From DAOMFM01 sp035429825 (GTDB taxonomy: Bacteria > Acidobacteriota > Blastocatellia > UBA7656 > JADIYM01): a DNA stretch of 8,034 nt. The stretch spans positions 1 through 8,034 of the forward strand of contig JBGAKX010000177.1 of the NCBI GenBank assembly GCA_044224215.1, given 5' to 3'. Positions 1 to 6,001 of this stretch are shown here, piece after piece (the stretch's first letter is position 1; each line of letters begins with the position of its first letter). Below the pieces are notes generated by a model. It did no database searches and was not told where the DNA came from. It worked only from the letters and a program-made list of their open reading frames with translations. Position numbers and translations under genes: made by a program.

Positions 1-808
1 TCGGCCTGTGCGAGCCGATCCAGCCGAGCGCTTCCATCTCGTCGAACGCCTTCCACATCCCGATCAAACCCGTGCCACCGCCCGTCGGGTACAGGATGAC
101 ATCGGGCAGCTCCCACCCGAACTGCTCTGCGATCTCGTATCCCATCGTCTTCTTTCCCTCGATGCGATACGGCTCCTTGAGCGTCGACACGTCGAACCAG
201 CCTTCGGCGTCCTTGCGCTCGGCGACGATCCTGCCGCAGTCGGTGATCAGCCCGTCGACGAGCGTGACGTTCGCGCCGGCGTACTCGCACTCGACGACAT
301 TCGCACGAGGCGTGTCGGACGGCATGAAGATGTACGACGGCCGGCCCGCACGCGCGGCATAAGCCGCAAGGGCGCCCGCCGCGTTTCCCGCCGATGGGAC
401 GGCAAACGCCGCCGCGCCGTTGAGGCACGCCATCGTCACCGCCGCGCTCATTCCCCTCGCCTTGAACGAACCGGTCGGATTCAGCGCCTCGTCCTTGATC
501 CACACGCGGTCGAGCCCAAAGCGCGCTCCGAGCCGCGGCGCCTGCAGCAACGGTGTCCAGCCTTCGCCGAGCGTGACGATCGACTCGATTGCCGGCGCCG
601 GCAACATCTCGAAGTAGCGCCACATCGAGGACTCGCGGCCGGCGAGGTCGTCGCGCGAGAAACCGGCAGCAGCCGCTTCGAGGTCGTAGCGCGCAAGCAG
701 CGGTTTGCCGCACGAGCACAGACCAGCGAGGCCCTCGTGAGACCGGCGCGTTCCGCACGCCGAGCACTCCAGACCCGTGAGGAACGAACGCCGGCTAGCC
801 GCGCCCAT
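1..808 (-). CDS. thrC: Threonine synthase (partial, C-terminus beyond window)
   Basis: PLP-dependent enzyme converting O-phospho-L-homoserine to threonine, the last step of threonine synthesis, in the cytoplasm. I translated 269 codons from the ATG at 808 to the window edge. Seen: an N-terminal zinc-ribbon-like cysteine set (C15, C18, C31, C33), the PLP-lysine motif NPTGSFKARG with K116, the conserved stretch SAGNAAGALAAYAARAG after it (139-155), and the glycine-rich phosphate-binding loop PTGGGTG (241-247). Family members are usually about 350-420 residues, so roughly a third is missing beyond the window edge. The start lies inside the 3' end of the regulator gene (14-bp overlap) with a weak AGACGG ribosome site before it, suggesting translational coupling. 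Other fold-type II PLP enzymes are possible, but this motif combination with the Cys-rich N-terminus fits threonine synthase best. Confidence 0.93.
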   Translation of the reverse strand, partial: MGAASRRSFLTGLECSACGTRRSHEGLAGLCSCGKPLLARYDLEAAAAGFSRDDLAGRESSMWRYFEMLPAPAIESIVTLGEGWTPLLQAPRLGARFGLDRVWIKDEALNPTGSFKARGMSAAVTMACLNGAAAFAVPSAGNAAGALAAYAARAGRPSYIFMPSDTPRANVVECEYAGANVTLVDGLITDCGRIVAERKDAEGWFDVSTLKEPYRIEGKKTMGYEIAEQFGWELPDVILYPTGGGTGLIGMWKAFDEMEALGWIGSHRP

Positions 809-1472
809 CGACCGTCTTTCGTACGAAGATGCTGCGCGCGATCGACTCCTCGAGCGCGACCTCCGTCTCTTCGCACTTCAGCACAAAGCTCGGCCAGCGC
901 TGGTGCAGACGGACCGGGACGCCTGGCGCGACGCCCAGACTCGCGAGCTGATGCGAGAGCGAATGGTCCTTGAGCGCCACGTACGCCACCTGGCCCTGGT
1001 CCCCGATCTCGAGCGCCGTCGCGGGAAGCACCACCGGGCCGACTTCCGCACGCGCCTGCAGACAGCAGTCGCCCTCGGGGATGTCCTTTTCGTGCGGGCA
1101 CAGCCGCGGATGGCCGAGCAGCGTGCAGATCGAATCCGTCAAGTCGGGCGACAGTGTGTGCTCGAATTCGCACGCGGCCACTTCGGCGGTTTCGAGCGAC
1201 AGGCCGAGCACGTCGCAGACGAGGCGTTCGGCCAGGCGATGGCTGCGAATGATTCGCCTGCCGACCACGCGGCCGTTGTCGGTCAGACCGATCTGCGCGT
1301 CGTTTCCCGTGCCGACCATCGAGATCAGACCGCTCGTCTTCATCGTTTCGAGCAGCTCGACGCTGGCGTTGCCGGCGGCCTCCTCGCACACGCGCGCCAC
1401 GGACGGCTCACCGTCCTCGATGCACGTCCAGATCGCCTCGAGCGTCTCGTCGATTCGCTTGTTTGTCTTCAT
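795..1472 (-). CDS. DtxR/MntR-family metal-dependent repressor with C-terminal FeoA-like domain
   Basis: 225-residue metal-sensing transcription factor, expected to bind DNA when loaded with Fe2+ or Mn2+. Residues 1-70 form the winged helix-turn-helix. Residues 71-130 are the dimerisation and metal-binding domain with the family signatures HRLAERL (H78, E82) and ACEFEHTLS (C101, E104, H105). Residues about 150-222 are a FeoA/SH3-like domain (LASLGVAPGVPVRLH is typical). By alignment from memory, the N-terminal ligand positions are E9 and E12, as in MntR (Asp8/Glu11), whereas C101 matches Cys102 of DtxR, so metal preference cannot be read off. Extra cysteines C125, C136 and C137 lie in the linker. 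The gene starts 3 bp after the feoB stop, with only a weak GAG ribosome site, and overlaps thrC by 14 bp. It probably controls this operon, other metal genes, or both. No stand-alone FeoA is encoded in the window. Confidence 0.9.
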   Translation of the reverse strand: MKTNKRIDETLEAIWTCIEDGEPSVARVCEEAAGNASVELLETMKTSGLISMVGTGNDAQIGLTDNGRVVGRRIIRSHRLAERLVCDVLGLSLETAEVAACEFEHTLSPDLTDSICTLLGHPRLCPHEKDIPEGDCCLQARAEVGPVVLPATALEIGDQGQVAYVALKDHSLSHQLASLGVAPGVPVRLHQRWPSFVLKCEETEVALEESIARSIFVRKTVDGRG

Positions 1473-1475
1473 TGC

Positions 1476-3716
1476 CTACTCGAACAGATGGAACGTGCGC
1501 AGCACGTACCCCACGACAGCCCCGACCGTGATCGCAAACGGCGTGATGAACGCCAGCATCGCAAAGGCCTTCCTGGCGCCCTGCTCCTTGATCATAACGA
1601 AGAAGTTGGCGATGCACGGCACGAAAAGCGTCATGACGATCATGGCCGAGATCAGCTGCTGCACCGACAGTGTGTGCTGCTGCGCCATCGCGAAGAGCCC
1701 CGCGGCCCCATAGTCGCGGCGGAGGAATCCGAGGATGAAGACCTTGGCGGTCTCGGCGGGCATATGGAGCACGCCGACGACGATCGGACGGAAGATCGTC
1801 TCGATCGCGCCGATGCCCGAGACCTGGCCGTTGGTGAACGGGACCTTCAGACGGTCGAGGAGGAACAGGATCAGCGTTCCGAGTATGAACAGCGGGACCG
1901 CCTCGCGCAGAAACCACTTGATGCGGAAACCGGTCTTGATGGCGACGTTCTTCACGACGGGCACTCGGATCGGCGGAATCTCGAAGAGAAACGGGCTTGG
2001 CGCGCCCTTGATGAGCTTTGACGACAGATATCCGACGAGCAGCATCTGCGACGCGACGACGCCCATGACGACAATGGTCGCAAGCGGCGAAATGCCCGCA
2101 GATATTCCCAGAATCACTCCGAGCTGTGCCGAGCATGGCACGCCGAGCGCCAGGAGCAGCGTCGCGATCAGCCGCTCCTTTGGCGTCGCGAGAATGCGCG
2201 TCGTCATCGTCGCCATCGTGTCGCATCCGAGCCCGAGCACCATCGGAAGGATCGCCTTGCCGTTGAGACCCATCAGCCGGAACAGCCGGTCGCCGAGGAT
2301 GGCGAGTCGCGGCAGATACCCGGAGTCCTCCAGCAGACCGAATGCGATGAAGAACGTGCCGACGACTGGCAGGACGATCGCGATCGAGTACGTGACGCCG
2401 ACCGAGATCAGGCCGTAGTTGTTCGCGTAGTTGTTCGCCGGATTGCCCACGAGCAGGTCGTGGAAGAACCCGAACGGGATGATGGCGCGGAGACCGGGGT
2501 TGATGTACCCGTTGAAGATGCCGTCCTCGAGCGTTCCGACGAGCGTCTGGGCGCCGATGTAGCCGACGAATTCGTAGACGAGGATGAGAACGGTCGCAAG
2601 GATCGGCGCACCGTACACGGGGCTGCGCGACCAGATGCCAAAGTTCTCCGCAAAGCGGCGCGATCGGCGTATCAGCAGAAAGAACGGAATCGCGACGGGC
2701 CCGATGACAGCGAGGAAGTGCGCAACGGCCTGAAGCAGGCCGAATTCGAAGACGCCGTCTTCGTTGCGGACGCCGACGAGCAGCGTCGCAACGATCGAGA
2801 GCCAGCCGGTGAGCCTTCCCGCGACAGCGGGCGCAATCGACTGCACCCACCCCTGGGAGATCGTGTATGCGGTGGACCAGCCGAACTGCGCGCCGACTTC
2901 AGTTTGGAGCAGCATTGCAAGACCGAGCATGAGGAGTCCGAAGAGGACCCACGTCACCGGCGAATCGGTCGCGTCGAGAATCTTCCGCGGTTCGATCGTC
3001 TTGATGCGGGCGACCGTCTCGTCGACGAACACGGCGCGGTGCCGCTCGAGATCGAAGGCGGCCGATGTGCGCACGCCTCGGCCGAGCGCGCTGATGTGGA
3101 GCGGAATGTTGATGCTTGCGCCTGCCGTGGCAAGGCTGAGCGCGGGGCGGGGCGATGCGGTCGCCTCGGCCTCGATGCGGGCCCGGTCGCTCTCGAGCGG
3201 GTCGCGTGGGATCGCCGCGCGGCCAATGGCCTTGCTGAGGTCCGCGAGGCCTTCGCCGTATGGCGCGACGGTCTCGACGACGGGAATCCCGAACATGTCC
3301 GAGATCTTCCTGGCGTCGACGGAGATGCCGCGCTGCCGCGCTTCGTCCATCAGGTTGAGCACGAGCACCATGGGGTGGCCAAGCTCTGCGAGCTGCGACG
3401 TGAGCATCAGCGTGCGCCGGAGGTTCTTGACGTCGGCGACCTGGATGAGGATGTCCGGAGGCTGGCTGCGGAGGATGTCGCGGGTAACGCGTTCGTCCTC
3501 GGACTGCGGCACGAGGCTGTTCGTTCCCGGCGTGTCGATGACTTCGTAGTCCTGGCCGCCGTAGCGCATTTCGCCGCGCGAGACTTCGACGGTTGTGCCC
3601 GGATAGTTGGACACGATCGTGTAGCGACCGGTCAAGTATCCAAAAATGACGGACTTGCCGACGTTGGGGTTTCCGACGAGCGTTATCCGGCGCTTCTCTT
3701 TTGGCGTGCCCTGCAT
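1476..3716 (-). CDS. feoB: Ferrous iron transport protein B (FeoB), divergent subgroup
   Basis: 746-residue inner-membrane transporter for Fe2+ (some FeoB paralogues move Mn2+). The N-terminal GTPase shows G1 GNPNVGKS (15-22), G2 around YPGTT (38-42), G3 DTPG (61-64), G4 NLMD (121-124) and a G5-like VAPYGEG (150-156). A helical linker domain follows to about residue 245. The membrane part holds hydrophobic segments near 254-272, 331-349, 370-388, 438-462, 485-500, 512-535, 543-565, 605-620, 655-675, 685-710 and 718-738. Both gate motifs are present in altered form: GLGCDTMAT (495-503) in place of GFGCNVPA, and VPCSAQLGV (526-534) in place of a CGARLPV-type gate; cysteines C498 and C528 are kept. 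Two hydrophobic segments before the usual first transmembrane helix appear to be extra. The start is the only ATG before the P-loop; it has no clear ribosome site and sits just after a predicted promoter. First gene of the feoB-regulator-thrC operon. Confidence 0.95.
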   Translation of the reverse strand: MQGTPKEKRRITLVGNPNVGKSVIFGYLTGRYTIVSNYPGTTVEVSRGEMRYGGQDYEVIDTPGTNSLVPQSEDERVTRDILRSQPPDILIQVADVKNLRRTLMLTSQLAELGHPMVLVLNLMDEARQRGISVDARKISDMFGIPVVETVAPYGEGLADLSKAIGRAAIPRDPLESDRARIEAEATASPRPALSLATAGASINIPLHISALGRGVRTSAAFDLERHRAVFVDETVARIKTIEPRKILDATDSPVTWVLFGLLMLGLAMLLQTEVGAQFGWSTAYTISQGWVQSIAPAVAGRLTGWLSIVATLLVGVRNEDGVFEFGLLQAVAHFLAVIGPVAIPFFLLIRRSRRFAENFGIWSRSPVYGAPILATVLILVYEFVGYIGAQTLVGTLEDGIFNGYINPGLRAIIPFGFFHDLLVGNPANNYANNYGLISVGVTYSIAIVLPVVGTFFIAFGLLEDSGYLPRLAILGDRLFRLMGLNGKAILPMVLGLGCDTMATMTTRILATPKERLIATLLLALGVPCSAQLGVILGISAGISPLATIVVMGVVASQMLLVGYLSSKLIKGAPSPFLFEIPPIRVPVVKNVAIKTGFRIKWFLREAVPLFILGTLILFLLDRLKVPFTNGQVSGIGAIETIFRPIVVGVLHMPAETAKVFILGFLRRDYGAAGLFAMAQQHTLSVQQLISAMIVMTLFVPCIANFFVMIKEQGARKAFAMLAFITPFAITVGAVVGYVLRTFHLFE

Positions 3717-3725
3717 CCGGGCTGG

Positions 3726-3754
3726 AGCGTAGCAAAATTGAAAGTCATTTTCAA
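3726..3754 (-). promoter_or_regulatory. Predicted sigma70-like promoter of the feoB operon
   Basis: On the minus strand a TTGAAA -35 box (3749-3754, 5/6 to consensus) and a weak TACGCT -10 box (3726-3731) are separated by exactly 17 bp. Transcription would begin near 3719-3720, leaving only a 3-4 nt leader before the feoB ATG at 3716. This agrees with the absence of a Shine-Dalgarno sequence there. The -35 box lies inside the adjacent palindrome, as expected for repression. Prediction by eye; the -10 box is poor. Confidence 0.4.
3738..3754. promoter_or_regulatory. Fur-like operator (metal box) upstream of feoB
   Basis: TTGAAAGTCATTTTCAA is a 17-bp near-perfect palindrome (8-1-8 with one mismatch), 22 bp upstream of the feoB start. 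It resembles the 7-1-7 Fur consensus TGATAATnATTATCA, and its AT-rich content stands out from the GC-rich surroundings. It overlaps the predicted -35 box, a geometry that would give iron-dependent repression. The alternative is an operator for the DtxR-family protein encoded two genes downstream, although the sequence does not resemble the classical DtxR box TTAGGTTAGCCTAACCTAA. Confidence 0.6.
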
Positions 3755-3757
3755 GAT

Positions 3758-3854
3758 ATGAACGCAGAGCCGATCGCGTGAGCGATCGGTGAAGGCCTAC
3801 GTCGCGCGTACCGTTGCGTTACCCCGATCCCTGACGGGATCGGCTCTGCTTCAT
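3758..3854. repeat. REPIN-like double-hairpin palindromic element
   Basis: Two 26-bp units in inverted orientation, 3764-3789 and 3824-3849, match at 23 of 26 positions. Each has a GCAGAG foot and a perfect 8-bp stem with a 4-nt loop: stem CCGATCGC, loop GTGA in the first; CCGATCCC, loop GTCA in the second, read on the minus strand. Two of the three differences swap a G-C pair for a C-G pair at the same stem position, and the third is in the loop. The outer arms GCAGAGCCGATC (3764-3775) and GATCGGCTCTGC (3838-3849) are perfectly complementary and extend by ATGAA/TTCAT with one bulged base. The element fills the gap between the DUF4287 gene stop and the feoB operator. It has no T-tract, so a classical terminator is unlikely. 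Confidence 0.8.
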
Positions 3855-3866
3855 GCAGCGGTTCGG

Positions 3867-4442
3867 CTACGCCTTCTCGTATGCCGCCTTCAACCAGCCG
3901 ACCAGTTCCTTATCGACCTGCTTGACGTCGGTCACCCTCACGCGATGCGACACCATCGCATTGAAGCTTCCGGCCTTCTCAAGCCGACCCGCCGGTTCGA
4001 CGCCCTTCAGCGTGATGCCGACGTCGACGCGATCCTTTGTCGACGCCTGCACGAGACCGAACTGTTTCGACCGACGCAGGCTGACGTACGTGTTCTTTGG
4101 CGCGATCTCCACGTCCTTGCCAAACTTCGTCACCTCGGTGATCAACTTGTCGTAGATCGGCCGGACTGCCGCCTTTGGCCCGTCGTACTGCGCATCGACA
4201 AGCGCACCTCCCGAATCGGGAGCCGTCGCCGTACCGACGCTTCCCTTCAGTACCGAATGCCCCACCAGATTCGCGTAGCCGTGGCCCAGACCATGCTCGG
4301 CCTTCAGCCAGTCGACGATCTGCTTGTGCTTGTCGAAGTTCTGCTTCCTTACGAGCGCCACCCATGCGTCGAGGCTCTTTCCAGTCTTTGCCTCCAGGTT
4401 GGCGATCATCGTCCGCACTGCGTCATCTACGGTCTTGGACAT
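3867..4442 (-). CDS. DUF4287/DUF5655 domain protein
   Basis: 191-residue predicted cytoplasmic protein of unknown function. Residues about 1-60 match the DUF4287 pattern as I remember it (KTGKSLDAWVALV, then KHKQIVDWLKAEHGLGHGYANL). The remainder, roughly 90-190, matches DUF5655, with PIYDKLITEVTKFG, NTYVSLRRSKQFG and a lysine-rich end. No signal peptide or membrane segment is seen. I chose the ATG at 4442, where the typical MSKT start begins, over the in-frame TTG two codons upstream. An AAAAAAGGAG ribosome site lies 10 nt before the ATG. The gene has its own gap on both sides (89 bp after the M16 genes, 150 bp before feoB), so it is probably transcribed alone or as readthrough from the protease genes. 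No catalytic residues are known to me for either domain. Confidence 0.85.
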   Translation of the reverse strand: MSKTVDDAVRTMIANLEAKTGKSLDAWVALVRKQNFDKHKQIVDWLKAEHGLGHGYANLVGHSVLKGSVGTATAPDSGGALVDAQYDGPKAAVRPIYDKLITEVTKFGKDVEIAPKNTYVSLRRSKQFGLVQASTKDRVDVGITLKGVEPAGRLEKAGSFNAMVSHRVRVTDVKQVDKELVGWLKAAYEKA

Positions 4443-4505
4443 GTACAATCGGCTCCTTTTTTATGCGGTCGATGACATATTCACCGGCAGCGCGAAATCC
4501 TTTAA

Positions 4506-4519
4506 CCGCAGATTTGCGG
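4506..4519. repeat. Short hairpin sharing the CCGCAGAT motif
   Basis: CCGCAGATTTGCGG forms a 5-bp stem (CCGCA/TGCGG) with a GATT loop, 13 bp after the stop of the second M16 gene. The CCGCAGAT core also occurs in the palindrome cluster at 7442-7477. There is no poly-T run on the minus strand after it, so intrinsic termination is doubtful. I read it as a degenerate copy of the same dispersed repeat family. Confidence 0.4.
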
Positions 4520-4531
4520 CTTGCTTCTCTC

Positions 4532-6001
4532 CTACGGTTTCGGCATCACGTTCCCCTCGGCGTCGTACAGCGTCACCTCCCCAAACGGAGTGACCTGGTC
4601 GCGGACCTTCTCCCAGTCGCCGACGATGACGACCGCGCACCGGTAGGTGTCAAAGTACTTCGCCGCAACACGCTCGATGTCATCGGCGGTCAGGGCGTCG
4701 ATCTTCTGCGGAAACGTCGCGATGAAATCGCGCGGCAGCCCGTACGCATAGACGGTGCTCAACCGGAACGCGAGCGCGTTCTGATTCGCCAGCTCCAGCG
4801 CAAACGCACCTTTGCTGAAGGTCTTTGCGTTGGCCAGTTCCTCGGCCGAGACCGGCAGCACGCGCATCTTGTCGAGCTCGTAGAACATCTCGAGCAGCGT
4901 CGGTCCGGTCACTTCGTTACGGACCGATGCGCCCGCGCTGAAGCTCCCGCCGCGCGCATACGTCGACAGCGAGCTGTTTGGCGAGTACGTGTAGCCCTTG
5001 TCCTCGCGGATGTTCTTGGTCAGGCGCGAGTAGAACGAGCCGCAATAGATGATGTTCGCCGTACGGACCGGAATGTAGTCCGGATCGCGCCGCGGGAACG
5101 TCGAGTTGCCAATCACGATGACCGACTGGATCGAGCCGGGGCGGTTGACGAACGCGATCTGTCGGCGGTCGCGCTGCGGCGGCACCGGCGACGCTTCGGC
5201 GGGTGCCGTGGCGCCCTTCCACGTTCCGAACGACTTGCTGATCTCGGCAAACGTGCGGTCGACGTCGATGTCGCCGACGACGATGAGGTACGCGTTGCTT
5301 GGTACGTAGTATTGCGCGGCAAAGCTCTTCAGGTCATCGCGCGTGATGGCACCGATCTCCTTCTCACTGGCCGTAACAAACCCGTACGGATGATCGCCAA
5401 ACACCGCCTTCTGGAACCGTTCGTTTCCGAGGAAGTTCGGGTCGGACCGCTGCTGCTTCAGCCCCTGGATTGCGTTGTCCTTTGCAAGCGTCACTTCCGT
5501 CTCGGGGAACGCAGGATGCTGGGCCACGTCGCTCATCAGGTCAAAATACCGGCCGGAGAATTCGGAAAGTGTCGAACCTGAAATCGTCGTCTGGTCCTGG
5601 TCGGAGCCCGAGCCGAGCGAGGCGCCCATCGACCGCAGCTCCTCCTTGATCTGGCGGCTGGTCCTGGTGTCGGTTCCTTCCGTCAGGAGCCCGGCGCACA
5701 TCTGCGACAGGCCCGGGTGCTTCTCGCGCTCGGCGGACGAGCTCGCGCGGATCGCAAGCACGGCAGTCAGCTTCGGGATGCCGCGCGTCGGCGCCATGAC
5801 GACAAGCAGGCCGTTCGGAAGGGTTTTCTCGGTGATGGTGGGCGTGACGAATGGACGGGACGGACCGGGAGGTGGGGGCGTGGACTGCTGGGCAAGAGCT
5901 GGAACGACACCCGAATTAACGCTGCACGAAAGTGCAACGGAAATCGTCACGCAAAGACGCAAAGGCGCGAAGGCCCGGCTGATGATTCCCTGTGAGTTCA
6001 T
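4532..6001 (-). CDS. Exported M16-family peptidase, non-catalytic (R/Y) subunit
   Basis: 489-residue predicted periplasmic M16B protein. A signal peptide is likely (hydrophobic stretch about 10-36, cleavage after ALA at 37), followed by a proline-rich TPPPPGP. The two M16 halves follow at about 55-245 and 255-489. Where active members have HxxEH this protein reads SQMCA (99-103), so all three zinc/catalytic residues are gone. The C-terminal substrate-clamping arginine and tyrosine are present in FYSRL (R326) and REDKGYTY (Y339). It therefore probably works as partner of the active protein encoded just upstream. The start is well supported: ATGA overlap with the upstream gene and a GGGAGGT ribosome site 6 nt before it. 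The signal-peptide codons contain a tandem 8-bp repeat (see 5950-5973). The substrate is unknown. Confidence 0.92.
   Translation of the reverse strand: MNSQGIISRAFAPLRLCVTISVALSCSVNSGVVPALAQQSTPPPPGPSRPFVTPTITEKTLPNGLLVVMAPTRGIPKLTAVLAIRASSSAEREKHPGLSQMCAGLLTEGTDTRTSRQIKEELRSMGASLGSGSDQDQTTISGSTLSEFSGRYFDLMSDVAQHPAFPETEVTLAKDNAIQGLKQQRSDPNFLGNERFQKAVFGDHPYGFVTASEKEIGAITRDDLKSFAAQYYVPSNAYLIVVGDIDVDRTFAEISKSFGTWKGATAPAEASPVPPQRDRRQIAFVNRPGSIQSVIVIGNSTFPRRDPDYIPVRTANIIYCGSFYSRLTKNIREDKGYTYSPNSSLSTYARGGSFSAGASVRNEVTGPTLLEMFYELDKMRVLPVSAEELANAKTFSKGAFALELANQNALAFRLSTVYAYGLPRDFIATFPQKIDALTADDIERVAAKYFDTYRCAVVIVGDWEKVRDQVTPFGEVTLYDAEGNVMPKP
5950..5973. repeat. Tandem 8-bp repeat inside the M16 signal-peptide region
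   Basis: Three head-to-tail octamers on the plus strand: CGCAAAGA, CGCAAAGG, CGCGAAGG. The core CGCAAAGACGCAAAGG is, from memory, a very common dispersed intergenic repeat in acidobacterial, cyanobacterial and other environmental genomes. Here it lies within coding sequence, where the minus strand gives the residues FAPLRLCV (11-18) of the second M16 protein. Confidence 0.7.

Noticed and set aside
777..2021. Long plus-strand open frame (414 codons) opposite feoB and the regulator
   Set aside because: Its product is rich in Arg, Asp and His with no recognisable domain, and it lies antisense to two clear genes. This is the usual mirror frame in GC-rich DNA.
3738..3754. Classical DtxR/IdeR box
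   Set aside because: The palindrome lacks the TTAGGTTAG/CTAACCTAA pattern; a Fur-type 7-1-7 site fits better, although binding by the local regulator is not excluded.
2460..3761. Long plus-strand open frame (433 codons) opposite the N-terminal half of feoB
   Set aside because: Low-complexity Arg/Asp/Glu/Val composition with no domain; antisense to the clear GTPase domain.
3758..3854. Rho-independent terminator for the DUF4287 gene
   Set aside because: The stems are strong but no T-run follows either of them on the minus strand; the doublet architecture fits a REPIN-like repeat better.
5947..5973. CRISPR array
   Set aside because: The 8-bp units are directly adjacent with no spacers, and there are no cas genes in the window.
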